Assembly (NCBI GenBank): GCA_017464135.1
Contig: JAFUEB010000001.1
Location: forward strand, 1-64,000
DNA: 64,000 nucleotides
Direction: 5' to 3'
From: Candidatus Saccharimonadota bacterium
Lineage (GTDB): Bacteria > Patescibacteriota > Saccharimonadia > Saccharimonadales > Saccharimonadaceae
The notes under the pieces are model-generated. The model was not told the DNA's origin. It did not search any database and saw nothing but the letters and a program-made list of their open reading frames with translations. The position numbers were made by a program, and so were the translations under genes. Below are positions 24,475-34,056 of this stretch, in pieces; position 1 is the first letter of the stretch, and every line of letters begins with the position of its first letter.

Positions 24475-25929
24475 TTAATACTTAACTTGCCTAAATTCTA
24501 CCATTTTTTGTTTAAAATGTCCAATCAAAAGTGGTGCAGCAATCACTAAATAGATTAAAAACACCCACGGCTGCCCTTCCGGAATCTTGATTAAAAAATA
24601 CCCCATTGAGCCAAAAAAGTTCACCACTAAAATGTGAAACTCTAAGAGTTTTTCCGCCACAAACGCCACAATTGTCGGAAGAAACGGCATTCCAGACACT
24701 ACGCCCACCAGAAACACCAGCCCCATCGCATATGAAAGTGTTGGCAAAATCAGCAGATTTGCTACCACCGAAATCAAAGAAATCGTTCCGTAATAATAAA
24801 GCGTAATCGGTAGTGTCATTAAAGTTGCCGAGAGCGTCGTAATCACCGTTTCTCCAATAAAACCTGGCTTTTTCTCGCCGTAAAAATACCTTGTGAGTAT
24901 CGGTCCTAAGATCATAATTCCACCGAAACTAGCAAATGAAAGTAGCCACCCAAGGTTAATCACAAACATCGGATTGATTAAGAGTGTTTCCGCCATTACG
25001 GTGATAATCATCCGAATCGGCGAAATCTTCCGCCCCACAAACCACGTGACGAGCGTAAGTATCGCCATCACCCCCGCCCTTAGTATCGACGGCGTCCACC
25101 CCACCATCGCCATAAAAAACAGAATAAAAATCAGCGAAAAGATTAAACTCGCCATTCGCGAAATCTTTCCAAAAATCTTCTTCGCTATTTCCACTAGGAT
25201 CGACAAATGCGCTCCCGATGCCACCACAATATGGACCAAGCCTACGATTCTCAAGTTCTCACTTAAATCATCCGGTAGCCCCGATTTCATTCCGAGCAGA
25301 TAACTCATACCAAGATTTACTTCTGGCTCCGGAATTAAATTCTTAATTCTCGTCGAAAACCAATTCCGAACCTTTAATACCAAATCCCCTGGCTCTGGTC
25401 TTTGGTGTTTTACTATATTCGGCCGATACATATACCCAGCATAAGTTCCAAATCCTGCCGCGAGCTTCCCAAACAAAGTTACTACATCTCCCCGCGCCAA
25501 CTTGTAATTCTTGTACGCCGAGATATATAAACTCCCCGCCAGTTTCACTTCTCCACTCTCGCCAAATACCAAATCATTCAGCTTTATCTTCGTCCCTTTC
25601 TCATCCGTTTCCGGATCGCCATCAATCGTACCAGTAACTACTACTGTTTTGTCTACAAATTGCTGAATATAGTATTCGCCAATCAGTTCGCTAGACGAGC
25701 GAAAGAACGCCAGAATCATCCCCGCCACAAACATCACTACGATGAGGAATGCTCGTGGCCGGATAAACGCATACAAAAACAGCCCAATCACCACCGCCAC
25801 CCACCACATGGAAGCAAAATAATTAATCCGAAAAACGAGCGCAAGAATCGTCCCACTAATCACACCCACAGAAAACGCCATAAAAAGCCACGACTGATGT
25901 AAAAACGACCACAATTTCCTTAAATGCAT
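24475..25929 (-). CDS. comEC: ComEC/Rec2 DNA uptake channel protein
   Basis: The 484-residue membrane protein has the N-terminal DUF4131/OB region (about 1-190) and the Competence domain (about 205-470) with HIVVASGAHLSIL and the GxxPSILRAGVMA-like segment and about nine helices. ComEC passes single-stranded DNA into the cytoplasm after type IV pilus capture, so it is the functional partner of the pilus operon at 1-8.5 kb. The C-terminal metallo-beta-lactamase-like nuclease domain of long ComEC proteins is missing. Confidence 0.92.
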   Translation of the reverse strand: MHLRKLWSFLHQSWLFMAFSVGVISGTILALVFRINYFASMWWVAVVIGLFLYAFIRPRAFLIVVMFVAGMILAFFRSSSELIGEYYIQQFVDKTVVVTGTIDGDPETDEKGTKIKLNDLVFGESGEVKLAGSLYISAYKNYKLARGDVVTLFGKLAAGFGTYAGYMYRPNIVKHQRPEPGDLVLKVRNWFSTRIKNLIPEPEVNLGMSYLLGMKSGLPDDLSENLRIVGLVHIVVASGAHLSILVEIAKKIFGKISRMASLIFSLIFILFFMAMVGWTPSILRAGVMAILTLVTWFVGRKISPIRMIITVMAETLLINPMFVINLGWLLSFASFGGIMILGPILTRYFYGEKKPGFIGETVITTLSATLMTLPITLYYYGTISLISVVANLLILPTLSYAMGLVFLVGVVSGMPFLPTIVAFVAEKLLEFHILVVNFFGSMGYFLIKIPEGQPWVFLIYLVIAAPLLIGHFKQKMVEFRQVKY

Positions 25930-26009
25930 GTCCTACAAAAAATCACATGAACACGAAAATCACAACCCCCCACCCTACGCCTACGCTTTATGAATAACAG
26001 AGAAAGTGT

Positions 26010-26015
26010 TATAAT
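26010..26015 (+). promoter_or_regulatory. -10 box of the tRNA-Arg pair
   Basis: TATAAT, 9 nt before tRNA-Arg (CCG). No terminator is seen before the hydrolase gene, so it probably serves all three. Confidence 0.6.
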
Positions 26016-26024
26016 ATATGGTAC

Positions 26025-26101
26025 GCGCCCATAGCTCAACCGGATAGAGCGTCAGCTTCCGGAGCTGAAGGTTAGAGGTTCGAATCCTCCTGGGCGTACC
26101 A
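26025..26101 (+). tRNA. tRNA-Arg (CCG)
   Basis: Acceptor GCGCCCA/TGGGCGT has a G1-U72 wobble, discriminator A and CCA are encoded. The anticodon stem TCAGC/GCTGA surrounds TTCCGGA (CCG). T-loop TTCGAAT. Confidence 0.94.
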
Positions 26102-26110
26102 GTTCGTTAA

Positions 26111-26187
26111 GCACCCGTAGCTCAGTGGATTAGAGCACTTGTCTTCGGAACAAGGGGTCGTGGGTTCGAATCCCTCCGGGTGTACCA
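26111..26187 (+). tRNA. tRNA-Arg (TCG)
   Basis: Acceptor GCACCCG/CGGGTGT again has G1-U72, discriminator A and CCA. The anticodon stem CTTGT/ACAAG surrounds CTTCGGA (TCG). It begins 10 nt after the preceding tRNA. Confidence 0.94.
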
Positions 26188-26192
26188 TAATA

Positions 26193-26798
26193 ATGAAGAA
26201 TTCCACGATTAAATACATTCAAGAAGGAACCTATTTCGATGACGAAATAGTCATAGATATCTCGGTCATTCCTGGCAATTCCGATATCGTATTTCTGATT
26301 ATTCCAGGCGTAGATGGCTCACTTGATGGTTATCAGGATAAATATAAAACCATTGCAGAAAATATTAATGAAAAATATCAAGCAACCGTGGTTCGCATGA
26401 GCAATCCATCTAATCCGATGGGGTATCATTATCGTAATTTATTTGAAGTCTTAGATTATATTGAAAAGAATATCGGTATACAAAACAAAAAAATGTACGT
26501 AATGGGTCATTCCCTAGGTGCATATATGATTGGCGCAACCGCACATCTTTATGACTACATCGATAAAATTCTCTTAATTAATCCAGCTACAGGACTAGAT
26601 CAAAACGAACTGGCAAATCTATCCGAACGCGACAAAAACCAAAACATCATATTAGTTGGCGATCACGACCCATCCTACAAGAACTACGACGAATATTCAA
26701 AATACGCCAAAGTCTATGCGGTGAATGGCGCAGACCATCATTTCTCTGGAGATAGCTTTACGACATTTTTAAATTCGGCGGAAAAATATCTTTTTTAA
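26193..26798 (+). CDS. alpha/beta hydrolase
   Basis: The 201-residue protein has an alpha/beta hydrolase core: IPGVDGSLDGY oxyanion region, nucleophile elbow GHSLG, a likely acid Asp in LVGDHDPSY and a catalytic His in NGADHHFSG. The substrate is unknown. I start at 26193; the longer frame runs back through tRNA-Arg. The ATG lies 5 nt after the tRNA CCA with no ribosome site, so tRNA 3' processing should leave an almost leaderless mRNA. Confidence 0.85.
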   Translation: MKNSTIKYIQEGTYFDDEIVIDISVIPGNSDIVFLIIPGVDGSLDGYQDKYKTIAENINEKYQATVVRMSNPSNPMGYHYRNLFEVLDYIEKNIGIQNKKMYVMGHSLGAYMIGATAHLYDYIDKILLINPATGLDQNELANLSERDKNQNIILVGDHDPSYKNYDEYSKYAKVYAVNGADHHFSGDSFTTFLNSAEKYLF

Positions 26799-26838
26799 AT
26801 ATGTCTAAAACCAATCCACATTTTGGCAATTATCTATA

Positions 26839-27063
26839 TCAAGGTTTTCTGTTTCTGTTCATAAATGCCCAAATGACCAGCCATATTAGTAAAATAAAAT
26901 CTGCTAAAGCCAGTAGTCCAATAAGAAAAAGCTTCATCAGCCCAGGGCACCCATTTCCACCACACGTACCAATTGTAGGCAAAATCAAAACAATAATTAT
27001 TGCATTTATCAGCATTACAACAATCAGTTTTAGTGGAAAACTTCTATTTGAATTATTGTCCAT
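26839..27063 (-). CDS. small two-helix membrane protein
   Basis: No family recognised. The 74-residue protein has two membrane helices (about 12-32 and 43-68) joined by a loop CGGNGCPG with two Cys. Its ATG overlaps the stop of the upstream glycosyltransferase as TAATG, so it is translationally coupled to it. It may be a small partner of that enzyme or an unrelated passenger. Confidence 0.65.
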   Translation of the reverse strand: MDNNSNRSFPLKLIVVMLINAIIIVLILPTIGTCGGNGCPGLMKLFLIGLLALADFILLIWLVIWAFMNRNRKP

Positions 27064-28541
27064 TATTCAATACACCTCAATCTGTATGCAAAATGATGCT
27101 CGGTCGCTTCGCGCTCGAGAACTATATAAACTCCTTCCGGGAAACGATTTTCCTTTTCCGTCACATACCAAAACTCTTTATTCTCGTTCAAGAAATCTTC
27201 AAGCGTCTCATAAACTTGCGAATCTTTTCTCTCAAGTTTGTCCTCAAAATATTTCATCGGTTCTTCCGATCCCCATCCATTCGTAAAGGTCGTTTCGAGC
27301 GTGCCATAAACCGGATTCTTTTCATCCGCATAAATCGCCGATGCAAAGAACACCCAAATATCATCAGCTAAGATTGGCAAATTAAGTTTCGTATCTTGCA
27401 ATTTCGTTACAATTTCCGCCACATACGAATCCGGCGCCCGGTTCAAGATATTTACATTTCCAACCACCGACGTCGCCACAATCACAATCGCCGACACTAT
27501 CGCTACACATTTATCACACGCCTTTTTAAGTGGCAAAAACGCGAACGACACTCCGAGCAGAACCCATGCAATGATACTAGACGGAATTAAATACCGATTC
27601 ACAAACATTGGTTTATAAATCAGCGACACTAAAATCATCGCAAGTGGTGGCACCACAAATAGCATCAGTAGGAAGATTAGCTGGCTCTTCTCTTTTTTAA
27701 TCGCCTTAAATGCCTTCTTCTCTACCAAGATATAAACGGCAAAAAATACTATTGCAAGTAAAAGACTCCAGCCCGCTAATTCCCCGGCGCTCTTAAAGAA
27801 GAAAATGTTCGTGAGGAAATTCACTGGTGTCTCGGCCGTGACCGGTGGAATCCAAAACCCACCTGAAATTGATTTCATCTGTCCTAACAATGCCGGAATC
27901 CACGGGATATAGAGCAGCACCGCACCAAGATATGCAAAGATAATCGGTTTCTTATAGACTGGTTTTTTCAGTACGAATTGCAAATATATAATGTGCGTGA
28001 GCCAAATCAGCGCCGTGAAATAATGCGTATACATTCCAAGCGCCACCAGTATCGCATAAAGCACCCACCATTTTTTCTGATTCTTCTCTACCGCGAGCGT
28101 CAGCACATAAGTAGCGGCGAGTACAATCGTAAGAATCACCATGTACATCCGCATTTCCATTCCGTAGCGAACCAAAAACGGCGAGACCGCCATCGCAAGC
28201 GTTGCCACCATCGCTGGCTTCTTGCCGAACCATTTCTTCACTAGGAAGAACAGTAAGATAATCGCCACTACACCAAAGAATACAGACATCATCCTAAGCG
28301 AAACTAAAGACGTTCCAAAAATCATAGACCAAATTTTGAGTAAGAAATAGTAAAACGGCGGATGTACATCCATTGCCGTGAGGCTCCAGATTTCGCCAAA
28401 ATCGCCTTTCACGAGATACGCCGTATAACCTTCATCGAACCAAATTGGTAGGTTAATACTCTGTAATACCAAAGCTAAAAAAATCCCAATGCACGCTAGA
28501 AGCGCACCAAATGGCAAGATTTTAGATATCCTACTCTTCAT
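27063..28541 (-). CDS. GT39/ArnT-like membrane glycosyltransferase
   Basis: The 492-residue protein has about eleven helices and the GT-C hallmark in the first outside loop: FDEGYTAY with the Asp-Glu pair, then MDVHPPFYYFLLK. That is the PMT/ArnT (PF13231) pattern of enzymes that transfer a sugar from a polyprenyl-phosphate carrier to proteins or lipids. The C-terminal soluble domain (about 375-492) is probably outside the cell. Acceptors could be surface proteins such as pilin or the adhesin, by inference only. Confidence 0.88.
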   Translation of the reverse strand: MKSRISKILPFGALLACIGIFLALVLQSINLPIWFDEGYTAYLVKGDFGEIWSLTAMDVHPPFYYFLLKIWSMIFGTSLVSLRMMSVFFGVVAIILLFFLVKKWFGKKPAMVATLAMAVSPFLVRYGMEMRMYMVILTIVLAATYVLTLAVEKNQKKWWVLYAILVALGMYTHYFTALIWLTHIIYLQFVLKKPVYKKPIIFAYLGAVLLYIPWIPALLGQMKSISGGFWIPPVTAETPVNFLTNIFFFKSAGELAGWSLLLAIVFFAVYILVEKKAFKAIKKEKSQLIFLLMLFVVPPLAMILVSLIYKPMFVNRYLIPSSIIAWVLLGVSFAFLPLKKACDKCVAIVSAIVIVATSVVGNVNILNRAPDSYVAEIVTKLQDTKLNLPILADDIWVFFASAIYADEKNPVYGTLETTFTNGWGSEEPMKYFEDKLERKDSQVYETLEDFLNENKEFWYVTEKENRFPEGVYIVLEREATEHHFAYRLRCIE

Positions 28542-28547
28542 ATTTTT

Positions 28548-28553
28548 ATTCTA
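28548..28553 (-). promoter_or_regulatory. -10 box, 6 nt before the GT39 gene
   Basis: TAGAAT on the minus strand, then AAAAAT and the ATG. The paired hairpins lie just upstream. Confidence 0.5.
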
Positions 28554-28562
28554 GCATAGAAG

Positions 28563-28620
28563 AAAAATAATACTAGTTTCGAGGAGACTTTCCGAATTGT
28601 CTCCGTCTACTAGCAAAAAA
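28563..28620 (-). terminator. hairpin unit 2 of a tandem pair
   Basis: Outer stem CTAGT/ACTAG, inner stem GGAGAC/GTCTCC, and a 10-nt loop TTTCCGAATT identical to the neighbouring unit. On the minus strand it is followed by ATTATTTTTC, so it can act as a terminator after the CAT tRNA. Confidence 0.7.
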
Positions 28621-28678
28621 TAATACTAATTCTGAGAAGACTTTCCGAATTGTCTTCGAAGAATTAGTATTATTTTTT
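28621..28678 (-). terminator. hairpin unit 1 of a tandem pair
   Basis: A 13-bp outer stem (28621-28633 with 28660-28672), a small internal loop, inner stem GAAGAC/GTCTTC and the same 10-nt loop as the other unit. The minus strand continues with TTTTTTG. Inner-stem changes relative to unit 2 (GA-C/G-TC pairs exchanged) keep base pairing. Confidence 0.75.
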
Positions 28679-28687
28679 ACTCTTGCA

Positions 28688-28764
28688 TGGTGGTACCGGG
28701 TGGGATCGAACCACCGACCTCGGGCTTATGAGTCCCACGCTCTAACCTGCTGAGCTACGGTACC
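28688..28764 (-). tRNA. tRNA with anticodon CAT (elongator Met or Ile2)
   Basis: Acceptor GGTACCG/CGGTACC, discriminator A and encoded CCA. The anticodon loop is CTCATAA (CAT). Base pair 1-72 is G-C and the three G-C pairs of the anticodon stem are not in initiator register, so it is not tRNA-fMet. There is an A/G mismatch next to the loop (31-39). Met and lysidine-type Ile cannot be separated by eye. Confidence 0.9.
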
Positions 28765-28794
28765 ACGTTTTTCCATTATAACACATTTTCATGC

Positions 28795-28800
28795 TATAAT
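28795..28800 (+). promoter_or_regulatory. -10 box, 6 nt before the pseudopilin gene
   Basis: TATAAT followed by AAAGAT and the ATG. Confidence 0.65.
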
Positions 28801-28806
28801 AAAGAT

Positions 28807-29199
28807 ATGAAAACGAAAAAGGGCTTCACAGTTTTAGAGATTATCATCGTAGCCGTCTTTGCCTCGCTACTCCTAATTCTCTTCTTTATCCAAAAATCCA
28901 ACCTTGATGCTATGGAACGCGACGAAGATCGTAAGACCGCTATCAACGCTATGTACTTCGCCCTAGAGGAAGGCTACTACGCCAAGCACAAATATTACCC
29001 AGAAGAAATCAACGAAGAAGTCATTCCTTACATCGACCCTGCCCTCTGGAGTGATCCGAACGGCGTCCACATCAGTGATGGTGCTAGTTCCTATTCCTAT
29101 ACTCCTGCCAACTGCGAAAAAGGTCACTGCAAAGAATACGTTCTAAAAGCCGAGCTCGAAAAAGAAGACGCTTACATCAAGAATAGTCGCAACAATTAA
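28807..29199 (+). CDS. type IV pilin-like/pseudopilin protein
   Basis: The 130-residue protein has leader MKTKKG, then the processing site FTVLE and a hydrophobic helix (about 8-28), followed by a small head with a Cys pair near the C-terminus (ANCEKGHCKE). It is a second class III signal substrate, smaller than the one at 86-736, and is suited to be a minor pilin that primes pilus assembly or binds DNA. It stands alone with a leaderless-type promoter. It overlaps the convergent next gene by 4 nt. Confidence 0.85.
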   Translation: MKTKKGFTVLEIIIVAVFASLLLILFFIQKSNLDAMERDEDRKTAINAMYFALEEGYYAKHKYYPEEINEEVIPYIDPALWSDPNGVHISDGASSYSYTPANCEKGHCKEYVLKAELEKEDAYIKNSRNN

Positions 29200-29759
29200 T
29201 CTTTTTGCTTCTTCGAAATAATCAGTTTTGACACCGCCTTTAATTCGGCTGGTGTAATATCTGAATACGGAAAAGTGTAGGTCGTTTCGTCGCCAATCGT
29301 CGATAGACGAAGTGTCCCGTATCTAAAGAATTTCTGGAGAAAACCGTTCTGTGAATAGCTTGCATCTTCAACCGACGGAAGATCGATAATATTTATCGAT
29401 GTCGCAAGCGGATGCCTCATGACGTATTGAATCGCGTGCTTATTCGTAATATATAATCTATTCCTACTGAAAATCATAGTCGCAATATATGCCACAATTA
29501 CCGCCGTCAGAATTAACACTGCCAGAAGAATATACATAAAATTCCGCGCCATTGCATCAAGTGTTGATTGGCTCATTAATACTAGGAGAAAAATCGCAAG
29601 TACGACAATCAACGCAGCTGCCACCGTTCCAAAAATCAACATGAAACAAATCTTTGCTCGCTTAAACGCAAATTCTACGTACTCATCTTCTTCCAGTTTT
29701 AGTAGCGGAAAATCTTTCACGCTCCTATCATGTCGGATTTTGATTAGATTTTTGTCCAT
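29196..29759 (-). CDS. PH-like domain membrane protein
   Basis: The 187-residue protein has two adjacent membrane helices (about 35-60 and 75-97) and a C-terminal bacterial PH-like domain (about 98-180) with the strand [14 protein letters not shown] and a conserved Gly-Thr-Leu turn. It resembles YdbS/bPH2-type proteins of unknown role. It overlaps the 3' end of ruvB by 16 nt, so it is in the same transcript. Confidence 0.82.
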   Translation of the reverse strand: MDKNLIKIRHDRSVKDFPLLKLEEDEYVEFAFKRAKICFMLIFGTVAAALIVVLAIFLLVLMSQSTLDAMARNFMYILLAVLILTAVIVAYIATMIFSRNRLYITNKHAIQYVMRHPLATSINIIDLPSVEDASYSQNGFLQKFFRYGTLRLSTIGDETTYTFPYSDITPAELKAVSKLIISKKQKD

Positions 29760-30763
29760 TTATCTCCTTTCAAATGATTTTTTCCCTTCTCCGTTACCAC
29801 TCGGCCTCTCGGCGTTCGAGCTAAAAGTCCAAGTTGTAAAAGATAAGGTTCATAGTAATCCTCAATCGTCGTCGCTTCGTCACCCGTAAGCGCCGCGATT
29901 GTTGTAAGACCAACCGGCCGGTCTCCATAATTATCATACATCAATTTCAACATATTTCTATCTGCCGGATCGAGCCCCAAATAATCAATCTCCATCAGTT
30001 CCAACGATTTCTCGGCAATCTTCGTGTCAATAATTCCGTCACCATTCACATCCGCATAATCACGCACCCGCTTAAACAAACGGTTCGCAATGCGTGGGGT
30101 TAACCTTGAACGCGTCGCAAGTAACGCTGTCGCATCCGGACTAATCTCCGTATTGAGAATCCCCGCCGTTCGATTAATAATCTGCTCAATCTCCGGCTCC
30201 TTGTAGTATTCCAAACGGTGAATAATGCCAAACCGGTCACGAAGAGGTCCAGCGAGTGACCCCGTTCTCGTCGTCGCCCCAATCACCGTAAAATGTGGTA
30301 AATCTAGCCGCACGCTTCTCGCCGCCGGTCCTTTACCAATCACGATATCAAGTTTATAATCCTCCATCGCCGAATAAAGCACCTCTTCTACCGCCCGGCG
30401 GAGCCTGTGAATCTCATCGATAAACAGCACATCGCCGTCTTTCAAATTCGTTAAAATTGAAGCGAGATCCCCCGCCCTTTCAATTGCCGGCCCCGAAGTC
30501 ACTCTTAAGTTTGCGCCAAGTTCGTGCGCAATCACACCTGCCATCGTCGTCTTACCAAGCCCCGGTGGACCATATAATAATACATGGTCGAGCGAAGCGC
30601 CATCGTTGCGCTTCTTTACTGCATCAATTGCTAGTTTCAGATTATTCTTGAGATGCTCTTGGCCAATGTATTCTTTAAAAGTCGTCGGACGAAGCGAAAT
30701 CTCTATCTTCGCCTCTTCTGAATCATTCGCAGCCGTTGGTTCAACTAGCCTCTCAATTGCCAT
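29744..30763 (-). CDS. ruvB: Holliday junction branch migration ATPase RuvB
   Basis: The 339-residue AAA+ motor has Walker [13 protein letters not shown], Walker [11 protein letters not shown], sensor 1 GATTRTG, the arginine-finger region GPLRDRFG and a C-terminal winged helix. It drives branch migration with RuvA; neither ruvA nor ruvC is in the window. Leaderless-type -10 box, back to back with the promoter of the next gene. Confidence 0.96.
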   Translation of the reverse strand: MAIERLVEPTAANDSEEAKIEISLRPTTFKEYIGQEHLKNNLKLAIDAVKKRNDGASLDHVLLYGPPGLGKTTMAGVIAHELGANLRVTSGPAIERAGDLASILTNLKDGDVLFIDEIHRLRRAVEEVLYSAMEDYKLDIVIGKGPAARSVRLDLPHFTVIGATTRTGSLAGPLRDRFGIIHRLEYYKEPEIEQIINRTAGILNTEISPDATALLATRSRLTPRIANRLFKRVRDYADVNGDGIIDTKIAEKSLELMEIDYLGLDPADRNMLKLMYDNYGDRPVGLTTIAALTGDEATTIEDYYEPYLLQLGLLARTPRGRVVTEKGKNHLKGDKWTKI

Positions 30764-30769
30764 ATCTAT

Positions 30770-30775
30770 ATTATA
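30770..30775 (-). promoter_or_regulatory. -10 box, 6 nt before ruvB ATG
   Basis: TATAAT on the minus strand, followed by ATAGAT and the ATG. Confidence 0.65.
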
Positions 30776-30806
30776 CCAGAAATCTTGCCTTTTATCTCTA
30801 AACCCA

Positions 30807-30812
30807 TATAAT
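30807..30812 (+). promoter_or_regulatory. -10 box, 8 nt before the MBL-fold gene
   Basis: TATAAT with an 8-nt gap to the ATG; divergent from the ruvB promoter 31 nt away. Confidence 0.6.
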
Positions 30813-30820
30813 TATAGATT

Positions 30821-31549
30821 ATGAAGCTAAAAATCATTGGTAGTGGTAACGCCCGTTCTAAAGAAATCTGTGCCTCAACTTTAATCGATGACACGATTTT
30901 AGTTGATGCCGGCCATGGTGTTTACAAAAAACTTCTCCAAGAGAATGTCGATATTAAAAGCCTCGAAGCTATTTTTATTACCCATCTTCATACTGACCAT
31001 TTCATCGATCTTACTGCCATCGTCGCTCATCGCAACATCCTTAAAGATGACGACCCGAATGTCCCTACTCTCCGTATTTATCTGCCGGTTGGTGGCATCG
31101 AAGCACTCCGCGTCATCGCCTTAAACACCCTTGACCAAAACATTGACCCAGACACCTGGATGCATTTCTCTTCTAAGATTAAAGAATATAATAATCGCCC
31201 AATTCATTTTAAAGACTATGAGATTAAAGCCCTCAAGGTCGACCATGCCGCCATGGTCCCCTCTTATGGCCTGATTTTTAAAACTAAAGATCACATCGTC
31301 GGTTTCTCTGGAGACAGCAAAACCTGCCCGAATATCACGAAAATTATCGAAACCTCGGACACTCTCGTCATTGACACCTCATATCCCACCGAATGTATTT
31401 TTCACATGGGCCTCGACACTGTGATTAATTTTGCCGAAAAATACCCAGAAAAACTCTTTCTCGGCACCCATATTTCCACGGAAGTTCGCAATTTAAAACC
31501 AAAATTGCCTAAAAATCTTCACCTTTTAAGAGATGGCGAAATTTATTAG
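30821..31549 (+). CDS. metallo-beta-lactamase-fold hydrolase, RNase Z-like
   Basis: The 242-residue protein has the metal motif HLHTDH (about 65-70), a later His in KVDHAAMVPS, Asp in GFSGDSK and a final His in LGTHIS. The arrangement and GSGNAR start resemble RNase Z/ElaC-type proteins, but the flexible arm of tRNase Z is not evident. It could process RNA or hydrolyse a small molecule. Its stop codon lies inside the first CIRCE operator of dnaK. Confidence 0.82.
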   Translation: MKLKIIGSGNARSKEICASTLIDDTILVDAGHGVYKKLLQENVDIKSLEAIFITHLHTDHFIDLTAIVAHRNILKDDDPNVPTLRIYLPVGGIEALRVIALNTLDQNIDPDTWMHFSSKIKEYNNRPIHFKDYEIKALKVDHAAMVPSYGLIFKTKDHIVGFSGDSKTCPNITKIIETSDTLVIDTSYPTECIFHMGLDTVINFAEKYPEKLFLGTHISTEVRNLKPKLPKNLHLLRDGEIY

Positions 31550-31572
31550 CACTATTGACAAATGAGTGCTAA
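31546..31572 (+). promoter_or_regulatory. CIRCE operator 1 of dnaK
   Basis: TTAGCACTA-N9-GAGTGCTAA, one base from the consensus inverted repeat. Its spacer and right arm cover the -35 box, so bound HrcA would block RNA polymerase. Confidence 0.92.
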
Positions 31573-31583
31573 TTTACTACAAT
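31555..31583 (+). promoter_or_regulatory. dnaK promoter
   Basis: TTGACA and TACAAT spaced by 17 nt, lying between and inside the two CIRCE operators. Confidence 0.85.
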
Positions 31584-31591
31584 AGAGATAA

Positions 31592-31618
31592 TTAGCACTC
31601 ACATATAACGAGTGCTAG
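31592..31618 (+). promoter_or_regulatory. CIRCE operator 2 of dnaK
   Basis: TTAGCACTC-N9-GAGTGCTAG, a perfect left arm with one change at the last base. It sits at the start of the leader, just past the transcription start. Confidence 0.92.
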
Positions 31619-31643
31619 ACATATTAAAGAAAGTGAGGATAAA

Positions 31644-33530
<1,887 letters not shown>

Positions 33531-33540
33531 TCCTTTCTAC

Positions 33541-33570
33541 AAAAATGACCCCCATCCGGGGGCCATTTTT
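33541..33570 (+). terminator. dnaK terminator
   Basis: CCCCC/GGGGG core with a 4-nt loop, extended by AAAATG/CATTTT across one mismatch, then a T run. Confidence 0.9.
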
Positions 33571-33588
33571 TATTCAATCTAAATACGT

Positions 33589-33594
33589 TATAAT
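33589..33594 (+). promoter_or_regulatory. -10 box, 6 nt before the 145-residue gene
   Basis: TATAAT followed by AAAGCC and the ATG. Confidence 0.65.
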
Positions 33595-33600
33595 AAAGCC

Positions 33601-34038
33601 ATGGAAAACGACAAGCCAGAACGCCCTACTACTCTAAGCCCACTAGTTTCATTTAATACTGTTTTTGTTATTTCAGCCACAATATCACTAATATTGCTAT
33701 TTTTAACTAATAATTTAAATCTCTCAGGAGTCTTTGTCCTTTCTATCATCTTTGTATTTATTTCCGGTTTTCTCACTATAGTGCTCTGGCTGATTAACTT
33801 TTTTGCCTCGCTTAGTCGCATGGATAATATCCTGTTTCGCCACTCATTAGTTTATTGTATCTACGTAATTGCCGCTCCAATCATCGGCGGGCTAATACTT
33901 TTAATTGCCAATATTACTAACTTCGACTGGCATATTGATCTTTTCCTCGAGGGGCTCGGAATCGCTACATTTGTAATAATTAATGTCGCCGGCCTCATCC
34001 ATCTTGATTTGCTTCGCAAAAAGCAACCCCTTCTCTAA
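33601..34038 (+). CDS. four-helix membrane protein, unknown
   Basis: No family recognised. The 145-residue protein has four membrane helices (about 20-40, 45-70, 83-105, 115-135) and a short polar N-terminus. No catalytic motif is visible. It lies between dnaK and pta with its own leaderless-type promoter. Confidence 0.75.
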   Translation: MENDKPERPTTLSPLVSFNTVFVISATISLILLFLTNNLNLSGVFVLSIIFVFISGFLTIVLWLINFFASLSRMDNILFRHSLVYCIYVIAAPIIGGLILLIANITNFDWHIDLFLEGLGIATFVIINVAGLIHLDLLRKKQPLL

Positions 34039-34043
34039 TATGG

Positions 34044-34049
34044 TATAAT
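34044..34049 (+). promoter_or_regulatory. -10 box, 7 nt before pta
   Basis: TATAAT with 7 nt to the ATG; it starts the pta-glmM-GNAT operon. Confidence 0.6.
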
Positions 34050-34056
34050 ATTACTC

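Noticed and set aside
26801-27286. Plus-strand frame of 161 codons after the hydrolase
   Set aside because: It runs antisense to the two-helix protein and the GT39 gene, whose TAATG coupling and family motifs support the minus strand.
28563-28678. CRISPR array
   Set aside because: Only two units, with self-complementary sequence and no spacers or cas genes.
28688-28764. Initiator tRNA-fMet
   Set aside because: It has a G1-C72 pair and the anticodon-stem G-C pairs are out of the initiator register.
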